A DNA stretch of 64,000 nucleotides from Hofstenia miamia (taxonomy: Eukaryota; Xenacoelomorpha; Acoela; Hofsteniidae): the NCBI GenBank assembly GCA_900660155.1, contig CABFPE010000280.1, positions 286,330 through 350,329 on the forward strand, in the 5' to 3' direction. Positions 24,901 to 35,304 of the stretch are shown here, piece after piece. Below the pieces are notes generated by a model. It was given only the letters and a program-made list of their open reading frames with translations. It had not been told where the DNA came from and ran no database searches. Made by a program: the position numbers and the translations under genes. Every line of letters begins with the position of its first letter. Positions within the stretch are counted from its first letter, which is position 1.

Positions 24901-27900
24901 ACCATTATGCTGCCACCGCCGCCTTGAAGTCAGGTTGCAAGACATTGGTGACTCTTCTTACACCACGGTGACTCCTGAACTAGCACCGTTGTGTCGTCTG
25001 AACCAGGTGTACAGGCATTTAATCAGTGAATAAAATTCTGAGCCAGTCTTCAGCAGTTCAGTTAATGTGGTCTCTTCCCCATTGAACACGTGTGCGTTTG
25101 TGCTGCTGCGTCAAGAGAGGTTAACGGCGGGCAATGTAACTGTATCTTACACTGGTAAAGAGGCGATGTCGAACAGTTCGCCTGGAAGCTGGGACTCCTG
25201 CTTGTTGCCAGTGTTGGGTGAGAGATCGACTGTATGGGAAAGTTGCAAACTGAAAGAGATTGTCATATACAGTGGCGTAGGGGGGTATGTATTCCTTGGA
25301 AATTGTTTGTCACAATCACTGTTCATAATTAGTTTAATTCCAATCACAAAAATGCTGAAGCCTGGCTTAGGGTGGTAGAGTAGTGAGACACCTATGATGT
25401 ATTGCCGACTTAAAGATGCAGGAAAGTTCAAGGAAGGTTTTACATAAGCAAAGTAGAGTCTGGGTCTTATTTGATAGATGGGTAAGTGTGCTAAAGTCAG
25501 ATTGATTAGAGGTAAGTGCACAGAAAGAGAAGAATTGATGTCAAGTAGTGGATGCAAATTAGAGAAAGTTATAGAATGATACAGTTTACTTGGGAGTGAT
25601 AAAAACAAACACACAATCGACCTTGAGGAGATGACTGCAAGACTAAGAAAATAATACAGTATTCAGCTTTGAATGAAAGGTAATAAATATGTGGATTATG
25701 TCCTTAACAGCAAAATGGATCTTCAATCTAATTGAAAAGTAGTTTTGATTGTTAATATCAAAAAATCAAGAAGGGAAATAACTAACTTTTGAGGAAGATG
25801 TGGGAAGCAGGAGCTTTAGAAATGTAACCGAAGGGATCTTTGTTCGATTTTGGTGAGAAGTTAAGAAACATGAGAACAAAGAAGAACAAAATTAGTCCTT
25901 GAGCGATATGTATGGTTGTTAAATCCATAAAATTATTTGACAGAAATATAGCAAACAAATTAGTAAGAGATATTTAACAAAGTTTTAATTTAAATTACAA
26001 GCATGAGAGAAGTTAAAATGTTATTAAATTACTAAACAACAATGTGTTTAAATATAAAACAGTCGTGGCTGTCAAAAGAATGCATTAATTTCGTGCAATT
26101 GGAATTCATTTCAGGATTCATAATGCTGTGTCTTGCTGATTAAATGTTAATGTAATTGCTTTATTTTACAAGACAAAAGCTTAGATCAAAGTGCATTTTT
26201 AGTCGATTTAGGTTCAGTGGTGAATTTTATTCTAATATTGCTTTTCCAAGTGTATATAAAACGAAATACTATTTAGAATGACATGCTGTGAGTGCTTGTA
26301 CTTCCTGATTTCATTAATTTTTATCAAAAAATGCATTATGATTCAATTAAATTTGCGGGAGTTGAAATTATTGATGTTCTGTAATTTCGTATATTTTTGT
26401 AGAGAGGCATTTTGTTTATGCAAATGTTCAAATGTTTTGGTTATACTTCTGAATTTTTGCACAGCACAGGCCTCGAATAGGATAGTTGTGACCGCCATGA
26501 AATTTTGACCTCATTTTCAAACCTTGACTGTTGAGATGGTCTGAATAGATTCTAAAAATTTAAAATCTTCATGAGAAATAGTTCATATTTTGAAGTACAA
26601 ATGTTCATCATTACATTGGAGTACGTTCACAAATATTCCACGATTTACAAATATCTTAATAGGTATGGTAAAATTGTTTTAAACTATGTGCAAAAATCTC
26701 TGCTCCTTTAAATTAAAATTAATGCGAAAATTTTGAATTTCAAATTCTATTTTCCTTAAATAATGTGTATTTTACTGATATGAAGCCACCAATTTCAGTT
26801 TTTCCTGTTATATTTAACGGCTTTTCTTTGGAATATTTCAAATGGCGCCGCTAGCGCGCCGCTGATGTCATTCAAACAATTAGTCGTCTTTTAGAAACAC
26901 TCAGTGAATTTGTCTTGAGAGTGTTGAGCTTTTTGAGCAGCATGTTGTTTTGTACTAGCAAAAATATTCTTTCAACATTTCGATTAAAATCATTATCAAA
27001 TTAGGAGAACACTCCGCAGGTGATATTTTTGCTACTTTGTTTCAATGACTATACAGTCCTGTCAAACGTTTCTAATAAATTAATACACAACAATTTATAT
27101 TAAATTTTAATATTTGCATCTTTCATGCTTTTCTTATTGCAAATTCAAGATCTTTGGGACTTAAAGTTGGTAGGGGTCGCTGGCTAGTAACAAGCATATT
27201 AAGATGTATCAACGCCAATTTTTTTATTTTTACCACATCTTGGAAATTTTTCGAAATGAACTTTGAACCTCCAGAGTGGGGAAGAATGATATAAAAATGA
27301 AGTTCTATTTTGGGTTGATTGGTTGGGTTTAATCAATCTATCCAAGGAATCCTCCATACGCCAATTACTTAATCATATATAACCTAGTTCATTAAAAGAG
27401 AACAATTTCAGCCTGTTTTCAAAGTCAATTAAATAAATTTTTCACTTCAACATTCTGTACCTCCTAAATCCTGAAGATTTTGGGAATTTAGAAGTATATT
27501 TAATTTTGTACAACTATCGTAACTATTATATTGCTATTATAACTAAAGAAATGGACCCCATATGCGCCTCATCCTTAAGCCCTTATAGAATACTACTATT
27601 TAATTTAATCAGAAAAATTGCAGACTAATGAAACCAATAGAAAGCATACAAATTACTTTGTTTCTAGTACAACAATCCTGACCAAACTTGTTCTACTTCT
27701 GGTTTGGTCTATTCATTTTAGGTATTTCGCTGCGTTGAGAAATTTATAAAAATGTGCTTTGTTGTTTTCCCAATCTATATTAATAGCACTCGATTTAGAT
27801 TTTTCATTTTTCTGAGGAAATGCTTTTAAAATATACATACACAATTAAGATCCTTCTTTTTATTGATGAGAAGCAAGCAAATAAATAATTCTGCTTTTTA

Positions 27901-30900
27901 ATTTTTTTATGCAGATTCCTTTTATTTTTTGATTCAATATACGTTTTTTGTAATCTTATTTTAAAATGTTTATTAAATAATATATTTGGCTGCAAAAAAA
28001 ATGACTAGAAAAAAGGCATATTACTTTTGAACTACTGAACGTAACAACTCAAGAAAGGTACGATTTTAAAGATAAATTAAAGGACTATAAGTAAAAAGCA
28101 TCAAAGTCTAATTTGTTTTCCTCCTGTAGAAATAACTTCATTCAAACGAACTGAAACTGATTTCATTAAATTGGACTTCATTTCAGATGTCAAAATGTGT
28201 TGACTTTCTTGGATTTTTTCTTTTAAATCGGATATATTTTTCGGATTTTTCTTCTCAACGTCATTTTTCAATATCTGCCACACGTTTTCGATTGGAGAAA
28301 GATCAGCAGAACTTGGTGGCCATTGCAAAAACTGGATATTATTTTCAGAAAACCAATTTTTTGTCTTTGCTGACGTGTGCGGGGTTGCTCCGTCCTGTTG
28401 GAGTATCCATCCATCATCATATAAAGCATCAGCATAAGGCATAAATTCAGCTATAATTTGGCAATATCTTTGACTGTCGATTGTGGCTTTTCCTTCTAAA
28501 ATTTTCAAATAAAACCCACGATAAGAAAGTGCTCCCCAAACCATAATTTTTTGGTCGAACTTTGGAACCGCTTTTGTTGATCTTGGACATTTCTTTGACG
28601 ACCACACTTGTACTTTGTTTCTGTTTAGTTGAAATACGCACTCATCAGTTATCCAAACATCTTCAAAAGTGTAGTCTTTCCAATCTTTCACGAAATTTAA
28701 TCTTTTTTCTTGATGTTCTTTTGTAATCAGAAGTCGATTTTTTCTGCCAATTTTTGTAACTCCACTTTTTTTCAGTGTTCTCTGAACTGTGGTTTCATGC
28801 ACAGAGATGTCGGCTTCAGTTTGAAGTCGGTTTGCAATTTTTTTCCCAGAAATATAGGGATTTTTGAGAGCAATTGCGACTGTTTTCTGAATGAATTTTC
28901 CAATAATTTTTCGAGGGCGTCCACATCCTTTTCTTCTTTTGAGAGATTCTCCTTGTCGAATTTTTTTCAGCTTTCGAAAATAAGTTGATCGAGAAATTTG
29001 CGATGTCGCAAAGGCGTTTTCAGGCTGTTCCAACGTTTCCATTCCGAAGAAATCAAGTAGAAACTTTGCAAAGCAAAACAATTTGTTTGGTAAGTGTTTT
29101 CAAATAATTACGAAGTACCAGTTTAATTAATTAACTTTTTTGTTTGACAATTTTAAAGTTCACAAAATTCTCCTTGACTTTTATTTTTATAGTTTTCCTC
29201 TAAAACGTCTCAATACGTTTCCACAAAGCGTGAAAAAATAGGTGTTCAGTCTCATTTTTTTTGCAGCCAACTATAGGAAGAGCTATGTAAAAAATTCTAG
29301 GACAATATTTAAAAAAAAAGATTTGAAGCTAAAACAAGCCTCATTGAATATACTCAAAAGTAAAGCGAACCGAGCCAAACCGAGCTTAAAAATTTAGCTC
29401 GTTGACAAATCTGCGATTTCATGACCTGAAGTACTTAGTTGTTTTTATCAAAGCTTAATACTTCTTAGCTGTTATGGAATCACATATAAAAATTATATTA
29501 TATAGTTTATAAAGTCTAGAGCACACTTACTTTGAAATATATTTTGTGACGAAAGTTATAATTGAATACTGCGCCATGTATAGAGGCCTTTATCAAATTT
29601 GTCATCGAACAGATCGATAGTTTGCGTGCATTGTTTTAACCTATTGTTTAATATATTGATGATTTAGTGACAATTTGGCTGTGATTCTAAAAATTAAATT
29701 TCAAATTTAGCATGTAAATCACATAATATTACCATTTTATTGTTGGGTAGCATGTACCAGATAGTCTTGGTCTTATTTTTTATAAACTTTTGTTCAGTAT
29801 TGTGTATTAATTTAAGCTCGTGATTCATTGTGGAGAAGGTCCATTCAACAAACCGCGGTTTGAAATTCTCGCACACAACGATAACTATTTGAAGCAAGAT
29901 ATACATAATTGTCTTCCCGGTGATAACACGTGTTGGAAAGAGTCAGGTTTCGATCGTTTGGAATGTCGTTTGGATGTCGACAATGTTGTTGAATCTTTAA
30001 AGAAGATGAATCTATCATTTGAAGTTTCTCAAGACGCTGGACGGTAGTAGCATTCAAAGATTATTTTTAAATTGAATTTTTATTATTAATTTCTAATTTC
30101 GCAGGAATATGGAAATGGGCTTTCATTAGTAAATATTCATAATCCTTTGCTAACATTTTTGATGTTGTCCTTCTCTGCACAGCCTCGCTTTCCGAATTAT
30201 GGAATACGATTTTTATTTATCATTTCTATTCCGTTTTCCCTGACTATATTTACGATTCTCATTGAATATTGGCCATTAGCTATTCCATACAATGATGACC
30301 TATAAATGACCATAACAAACAAAATATACCATAACACTTGCAGTAAAATTTCAAAATGTTAGTTTTATATAATATTTACACATTTCCAAAAAATCATCCG
30401 TGCGACTCTGTCTTAACCTTTTATGGCCCATAACGAAACTGAACCTGCATTAGTGGTAAAAACGTATGATATTGCATTGAGCAGATGGTAAGCAGCACCA
30501 TATCATCAAAATTAAGTTTTGAAATTCATCTATGACGCTACACTAGGGTGGTACATGAATATACCTATGGATAAAGCTATTAAAATCAGATTCTAATCGA
30601 CATTTTTAACAAAATCAACGGTTGATTTAGATAAATGGTTTACGCGGTTATGCAGGCCTTTCACTTGCAAAATGTTTATGACGCGTAAGCATGAGCGACT
30701 GATTTATTGTGAACAATTCAAATGCCTACTATCGTGTTCGCTGACAATGGCTTCGTTAGAGCGATGCTTCTCATCATTTCATAATGACCAGAGAAACAGA
30801 CTGGGCGTCGAAAAAGCAGCCAAACTCCTTTTTTGTTTTAAGCCTCTAAATGAATAAAATCATTGAGTTTTCTCACTAATTAGTTCTTCATTCATTATAA

Positions 30901-32153
30901 TCAAGATTTAATTATTTTCTATTAAAATTAGTTGATTTAATTATAACAGAATAAAATCGTAAATCACCCAACCCTGCTCTATGGGAGTCCACTAATAATT
31001 GGCAAGAAAGAATGTCAAGAAACCGGGATCAATACGTTATTTTTCACGCAAGTTGATTGATAAACACCTTTTTAACCAAAATTAATTATAATTATTTCCA
31101 AATCATTGATCGGATTGATCAATATCATGCTCATGTAGAAAAGATAAAAATTGAAGGAGCAATTTGGCTGAGGCTTTATAAATGTATGAACTCACCATTG
31201 TCCTAAGATTAGTTATTAATAATTGAAATATAAGTTCTCTAATTTTTTTATATAGATATGCAGTATCTTTTATAAGATGCTAAATAGATGTGGTTTTCTT
31301 AACTAACTCTTATTTATTCGGTTTATGTTCGCAAATGAATCTTATCGAACATAGGTAGGGTTGTATATGGAGAGGAAGATCTCAGTGATGATTTGTTGCA
31401 CTTTTGCACCGAAACATTAACAATGCATTACGAGGGAACGATAAATTCACTGTTAAGCATTATGTATGTAAATTTATTAAGTCCGTTGAACATTTTCGTT
31501 TCATTTTTATTCAATTGTTATACTTGGAGTTATCGCACTTTTGTTCAAGCTTTCTTTGACCGGTATTTCATAAAGTCTTATAACTACCTAAAATGTCATA
31601 AAATTTATGAATTCTATGTTTTACCATTAATTGGGGATTTTTAAATAGAGGCATCTCAATTGAGATCAAGAGCGTAGCAAATGCCTTCAAAAACACAAAA
31701 TTTTCAAAAAAGACTCTTAAATGCATTTCATCATAATGGTTTTCGGTTTTTTATTTTTATACAAAGCATTATGTTTTCCCAACAAATATTAAAATATTGG
31801 AAACTTTATTTTCCTTTTGTGGGTTCGCCACTGATCGATTTAACAACGCACATTGAAATATAGAAATATGTATGTATTTGTTAAAACTTTCTCTTCGCTT
31901 TTAAATTTATGTTGCCGCATCGTTGCTAAGACTTCAACTTCGCAAATATTAGATAAATGCTTTAATTTGAACTGTATTTAACGATAGCATATTTAGATAC
32001 CTCTGCGAATACATCTATTATAAATCACTAATGTATGCAAAAGACAGCTCATCAAAAGTAGCCTTCGTTCATGTGCCTATCGGAGAGGAATTTCTCAATT
32101 TAAGCTCAGATTTTCTATATCACTTTATTATTTCATGTGTGAAGCAATTGTGA
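20969..32153 (+). CDS. PGPEP1: Pyroglutamyl-peptidase I (five exons)
   Basis: Cytosolic cysteine peptidase (family C15) that removes N-terminal pyroglutamate from peptides. Coding exons: 20969-20987, 21063-21115, 21164-21286, 29817-30043, 31997-32153. Introns are 75, 48, 8530 and 1953 bp, all GT-AG, and every phase agrees, giving 579 nt and 192 residues (human enzyme: 209). Residues 3-20 (VVITGFGPYGGRDINCSW) match the family's VTGFGPF start. Glu81 lies in FEILAHN (human LEKCGHN), Cys144 in SQDAGRYLCEY and His166 in AFVHVPIG, so the Glu/Cys/His triad is complete. The ATG at 20969 is the only one placing MRVVITGFGP at the N terminus as in homologues. Intron 3 is filled with transposons; the gene appears intact. 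Confidence 0.93.
21063..21115 (+). CDS. PGPEP1: PGPEP1 coding exon 2
   Basis: Encodes GFGPYGGRDINCSWLALL (with the split Gly codon). Acceptor TTTTAG, donor GTAATT. Contains the conserved GFGPF-like pyroglutamate-pocket loop. Confidence 0.93.
21164..21286 (+). CDS. PGPEP1: PGPEP1 coding exon 3
   Basis: 41 codons, phase 0 at both ends; equivalent to the human segment from QELEKLG to LWEKHSP (ours ends DKLWKEEPN). The upstream 48-bp intron is very short. Donor GTAGGC opens the 8.5-kb intron. Confidence 0.9.
21888..21922. repeat. GA/AG microsatellite
   Basis: About 17 dinucleotide units with one AAAG interruption, inside PGPEP1 intron 3. A phrase just 3' of it, ACTATAATTTGAAAATATTT, also occurs at 21371-21390, so a short local duplication is present. 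Confidence 0.85.
22789..23247 (-). CDS. Candidate small intronless gene, unknown function
   Basis: A 152-codon ATG-to-TAA frame, unusually long for this stop-rich DNA and antisense inside PGPEP1 intron 3. I do not recognise the product. The predicted protein is polar and mixed, without low complexity. Its last third (about residues 105-145: NHINDLDRDLNFLKLNTDLL and on) has heptad-like Leu/Ile spacing that could form a coiled coil. No signal peptide or membrane span is evident. On the - strand an AATAAA lies roughly 70 bp past the stop (about 22715), compatible with a short mRNA. It could be a nested gene, a processed retrocopy or a chance frame. Confidence 0.4.
   Translation of the reverse strand: MSAAINLVCSSPWKRIKYEKVESFSNLSVIIHIEDVRGNSLGCAEYAESFLTTIYRFLCMVNPSTNEVEKSQRKFHYPIPEGSEYSAPFAPTQRKESARKISMILILNMTAKNHINDLDRDLNFLKLNTDLLILQLKRFLSMYKLQIRESMI
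24310..25262 (-). mobile_element. Tc1-family transposon, broken and 5'-truncated
   Basis: The right end on the - strand (left in the window) begins CAGGGCTGGCAAAAAG, a Tc1-like terminus. Translation on the - strand gives in order SRSLTQHWQQAGVPASRRTV (HTH region, near 25230), TAEDWLRILFTD (first Asp, about 25020), GGSIMVWGAFSYHRALP, FQQDN (second Asp) and NPIENCWAYVKSRLDEE (Glu, 34 residues further), so DD34E. Several stops and at least two frame changes interrupt it; only the last 86 codons (24468-24728) remain open, and the start of the transposase and the other inverted repeat are absent. Interrupts PGPEP1 intron 3. Confidence 0.85.
25263..27796. other. Intron DNA without recognised features
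   Basis: A CAGTGGCGTAGGGGGG word at 25271 resembles a hAT end but no partner end was found. Frames at 25067-25614 are shadows. Otherwise AT-rich unique DNA. Confidence 0.4.
27985..29271 (-). mobile_element. Tc1-family transposon, complete
   Basis: A 1,287-bp element with short inverted ends TTTGGCTGCAAAAAAAATGA / GTTGGCTGCAAAAAAAATGA (19 of 20 identical) and a TA target duplication at 27983-27984 and 29272-29273. It encodes one uninterrupted transposase on the - strand. The near-perfect ends and the open frame suggest a recent insertion. The pre-insertion site is visible by comparison with the MITE copy at 39078-39464. Confidence 0.93.
28101..29042 (-). CDS. Tc1-type DD34E transposase, intact
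   Basis: Cuts and pastes its own element at TA sites in the nucleus. 313 residues from the ATG at 29042. The N-terminal part contains a helix-turn-helix (about 14-35), a GRPRK minor-groove motif (41-45) and a second helix-turn-helix (about 60-92, ending HETTVQRTLKKSG). The catalytic core has Asp133 (WITDECVF), KIMVWGALSYRG (165-176), Asp217 (LQQDGATPH) and Glu252 (SPIENVW) exactly 34 residues after Asp217. No stop or frameshift. The open frame extends 13 codons upstream without an ATG. The usual first helix is somewhat short compared with Tc1 relatives, so a small upstream exon is possible. Confidence 0.93.
   Translation of the reverse strand: METLEQPENAFATSQISRSTYFRKLKKIRQGESLKRRKGCGRPRKIIGKFIQKTVAIALKNPYISGKKIANRLQTEADISVHETTVQRTLKKSGVTKIGRKNRLLITKEHQEKRLNFVKDWKDYTFEDVWITDECVFQLNRNKVQVWSSKKCPRSTKAVPKFDQKIMVWGALSYRGFYLKILEGKATIDSQRYCQIIAEFMPYADALYDDGWILQQDGATPHTSAKTKNWFSENNIQFLQWPPSSADLSPIENVWQILKNDVEKKNPKNISDLKEKIQESQHILTSEMKSNLMKSVSVRLNEVISTGGKQIRL
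29817..30043 (+). CDS. PGPEP1: PGPEP1 coding exon 4
   Basis: 75 codons plus two bases (CG of Arg141). Contains LVIHCGEG (human LVVHVGVSG), the catalytic Glu81 in FEILAHN, and VSQDAG leading to the active-site Cys encoded by the next exon. Donor GTAGTA. Confidence 0.93.
30672..30975 (+). mobile_element. hAT transposon 3' remnant with dimerisation domain
   Basis: The frame 30672-30857 gives SLTMASLERCFSSFHNDQRN followed by RLGVEKAAKLLF, the hAT C-terminal dimerisation motif (…ER-FS…RNRL…LL). About 118 bp after the stop the sequence reads AAATCACCCAACCCTG at 30960-30975, the reverse complement of a typical hAT end CAGGGTTGGGTGATTT. No left end or catalytic domain was found, so the element is 5'-truncated. 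It lies in PGPEP1 intron 4 on the same strand as the gene. Confidence 0.68.
31997..32153 (+). CDS. PGPEP1: PGPEP1 coding exon 5 with stop
   Basis: Begins with the A completing Arg141, then YLCEYIYYKSLMY (catalytic Cys144), AFVHVPIG (His166) and ends KQL-TGA at 32153. Acceptor CATATTTAG. The C terminus is shorter than in the human enzyme. No canonical AATAAA was noticed close downstream. Confidence 0.93.
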
Positions 32154-33840
32154 AATATTTAAATTTGTAATTTATTTATTCTAAATTTTATACAGTATAT
32201 CCCTATCGAAATATTAATTTAAAAATTTTTTATAAGTTGTGTAGATATTTGGGATAATACCCGCAGTGAAAAAAGTTCAAACAGTGAGAGCGGTATAAAT
32301 CTTTTCTGTGCTATTTTAATAGTACAGGTCTTTGTAGTATCGACTTTAAATCATTGCTGGGATTTTTGTATATACTTTAGGTCAAAACAGAAGGCGAAAG
32401 TTATTGAAATTTGTAAAATTAGAATAATTTATTTTATTGATGTGATATTTGATAGCGATATAACAATTATATTTTTTGAATTTCATTTCTAAATTTTGGC
32501 ATTTTCCCTCAAGATAAAACTAGTCGTTATTCATTGTCAGTAGCCAACAGACACTTTATTGACACGTTTCATTCTGAAATATATAATAAAATTTTGCCAC
32601 AAAAAATAATACATTTAAAAAGGATGTTTATAAAATAACGGTTAAAAAATCTTTCAAGCTCGGGCTATTTATTATTCGGATTGTGTTTAAATTTTATCGA
32701 AACTATGTTTGCTTAATCACTTAGATTATACGGAATATTTCATGAGTTACTTTTTAAGAATGAAGTATCTAATTAAAAGAATTAATTTTATTAAAAATTG
32801 AATTATATCAAGTATCATATACATACAGGCTGAGTCAAAATTTAACAACGAGCATGAAATCATCGGTTCGCATTTTAAACTTTCGATAATAGAAATCTCT
32901 AAGAATAAATTTCGTTCATTGCATCTGGACAAGATCATTATTCAAATACAATTCCTACAGTGACAGAAAAGCTCAATTTTGCTAACAGATGATGCCGAAG
33001 TTCACAAACAACCCAGGTTTCCTCAGAAAAATTGCATGAGAACCCAATGAAACTCATCTGAATTCTGAAAAGAATTAAAAATTTTGTTGTAATTTTACGC
33101 TAATTATTATGTTTACCATTATTATAATAAATATACTTACTAAAGTATAATTTACAATGTTTTAGTTTCAAAAAACTGTTGTCACAGTGCTAAATTGTTT
33201 TATATCGGTAAAATAAAAAAAAGCTATAGCGACTCAACAATTGATTTTTAACAAAATTTTGAGGATGTCAGATTGTTCCTCGGAAAGAGTTGACCCAGAG
33301 AAGTTGCTTGGATGAGTCATCAGAGTTTTTTAAATAAAGACCTAAACTTGAATTGGTCCGTTCTTTTTAGGCTATTTTACTTAAAAATTTTCCATAGAAC
33401 GAATAACTTTAATTTTTAGCATTTATTTTGATCCACAATGATCCATGGATATCCATAAAATTTATTTTCTTTTCCATAGCCACGGATTGAATCGATCCAG
33501 ATCAGCAAAATATGGAACTAAATGTTGGCTTGTGTGCTATTGTTTTTTTAATCATTTGTAAAATAGTAAATGGTTTATGTTAAAGGTAAGTCTTAGCCGG
33601 CGATGAGCCATAGTTAAGTTGGTTTTGAAGGACATGCAATCTGTCTAATCTAGAGTACGAAATGGAAGTCTACTATTTTTTTCAAGTCTTGTGAAAAATA
33701 ATCGTATATTTTAATATGAATAAAAAATCTGCACACATAAAATATCGATAAAAAATCTATCTTTCGCAACACTTGCAATTTTTCGATTTCATTTATGTAG
33801 TATTTCTTAAATAATTTCTTTGTTTAACACAAATAACATT
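32154..33840. other. Gene-free AT-rich DNA downstream of PGPEP1
   Basis: Presumably contains the PGPEP1 3' UTR. No other exon or repeat recognised. Confidence 0.4.
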
Positions 33841-33845
33841 GAATA

Positions 33846-33880
33846 TTATATATATATATATATATATATAGATATATATT
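33846..33880. repeat. TA microsatellite
   Basis: TA tract of about 35 bp with one GA interruption. Confidence 0.9.
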
Positions 33881-35169
33881 TGTTTATTAGTTGTTTTATT
33901 AAATTTAGTGGTTAGGTTTTATTTGCTATGAATTTAGAAGCAGCGCAAATTTTACCGAGAAACTTCAAGGGAACTGATTTTTGGGATCTATGAACTTTTA
34001 ACAACTCTAGTGCTAGATGCAATTAAAGAAACCTTTTATAGAGCCTTTTTGGTAAAGTAAAAAAATAAATGTCATAGAAATTTCTCTCAGAAGACTATTA
34101 TAAAGGGTTTTTGTGAATGTGGTGTCTTGTTCTCTTTTCATTGGTTTCTCACTGGATTGCTCTCCCCTGATCAACTGCATCGAGTGGGGGCACTGGACAT
34201 TAGAAAATAAACAGTCATAGTTCAGGTAAAGACATGAAGAGGGGCGAGTTAAACATGTCGGTAATTTTCTAAGAGAATTGATGTGAACTAAAGCGTTAAC
34301 TAGATACAAATTAGGCCCTTGTTTCCTTCCAAATACAACTATTCAACACGCTTTGGAAATTGTTAATGGGGTATTTTACTTAGTGCTGTACTCAAAGGGC
34401 AACAATTGCTTAATTCTCATCTAGTTAAGTCATTAATTCACGCAATTGTTAAAGTCGTTTTATGGTGTCCTATTTTTATCAGTTCACTAAGACATTCTAT
34501 TCTGCTATGAAATCACAAACATAAACTATGTGCTAACCAGCATTTTTCACTGTTCAAATTGCATATTAGTGTAGTGAAAACGCAAATTGGCAAAGTGAAT
34601 TTTTTTTAACTCTTAATAATTCAGCTATTCCTGCTATTTTTGCACTTATATATTGAAGAACAACGTTTCATTCAAACTAACATTCACTAGGCGCACTAAG
34701 TCTGTAAAAATCATGACTAGCACTAAATACAGTTCCTACGTCGCAGTCCATTTACCACTTCAGGCAATAATTCAGTTATTTAGCTCATTTTCATGCAAAT
34801 TACATTAAGGAAACGTCATTTTCTCAAATATGAAAATATCAATAATTGAAAATTACTTTTGCTGCAATACAATGGCCCCGACATAAATTATAACTTCACA
34901 AAAAATAATACTTAGGAAATTAGTTGTTCTTCTCGGCAAGGTCGCTAAGAGAGTTTTGCCATATGATGCAATTAGACTCCTAAAATTTAACAAAAATTTG
35001 ACTTCAATCGAGTATCCAAAAACTTTGTTTTCCCAAAGTTTAAACCAATTGAAATTAAATTCAATTTTAGACGAAATTACAAGGCAATGGAATAATGTAC
35101 CCAACGAAATTGAATAAATATAAAATTCCTCATGTCATGTATGCAGATTGATTTTTCTTATCACCGATG
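33881..35169. other. Gene-free AT-rich DNA
   Basis: Short - strand frames at 34013-34309 and 34853-35104 have no recognisable similarity. Confidence 0.4.
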
Positions 35170-35304
35170 TTGAGAGTATCCAGTAGCGTTCCTAAGGGCT
35201 AGGTTTGGGGCCTTTTGTTATTTGTTTAATTTGTAAATTTGTTTAGGTGATCTATGTTATCTCACTGTTCGCTTTCATTTGCTAATGATGTAGAAGTTTT
35301 ATAG
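35170..35304 (+). mobile_element. LINE reverse-transcriptase palm scrap
   Basis: In one frame (with three internal stops) the sequence gives VSSSVPKG, then WGLLLFV, and after about 25 codons SFANDVEVL. This order matches the V-GVPQGSVLGPLLF…FADDV blocks of LINE reverse transcriptases; the catalytic FADD reads FAND. A heavily decayed fragment of about 135 bp; nothing recognisable on either side. Confidence 0.6.

Larger units (their letters stand above)
27797..29413 (+). mobile_element. GAGCC-rich hAT MITE, copy 3, split by a Tc1 insertion
   Basis: Left part 27797-27984 and right part 29272-29413 together give about 328 bp that follow the copy at 39078-39464: shared words include TTCTGCTT, TGTAATCTTATTT, ATGTTTATTAAATA, then GGAAGAGC/TTATGTAAAAAATTCT, GCTAAAAC(A/G)AGCCTCATT and the terminal GCTCGTTGACAAATCTG. 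The left terminus is degraded (AGATTTTTCATT). More diverged than the other two copies, so older. The Tc1 element sits at the TTAAATA/TAGGAAG point. Confidence 0.8.
21287..29816 (+). other. PGPEP1 intron 3, 8,530 bp, transposon-filled
   Basis: Donor GTAGGC at 21287, acceptor TTAATTTAAG ending at 29816. It holds, in order, an AG microsatellite, an antisense 152-codon ORF, a broken Tc1 copy (24310-25262) and an old hAT MITE split by an intact Tc1 element (27797-29413). No other exon of the gene is needed inside, because exons 3 and 4 join in phase and in register with the human protein. Confidence 0.85.

Noticed and set aside
25271-25290. hAT-like end CAGTGGCGTAGGGGGG
   Set aside because: No partner end or duplication within several kb; may be an isolated broken end.
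25067-25614. 103-codon + and 155-codon - strand ORFs
   Set aside because: The + frame shadows the decayed Tc1 transposase; the - frame runs past its end and contains no transposase or other motif.
30100-30130. Alternative PGPEP1 last exon after TTTCGCAG at 30104
   Set aside because: It would add only seven codons before a stop and omit the catalytic Cys and His; exon 31997-32153 restores both in phase.
31660-31850. Possible small hAT MITE (GAGCGTAGCAAATGCC … GGTTCGCCACTG)
   Set aside because: Ends are only loosely inverted and no 8-bp duplication was found.
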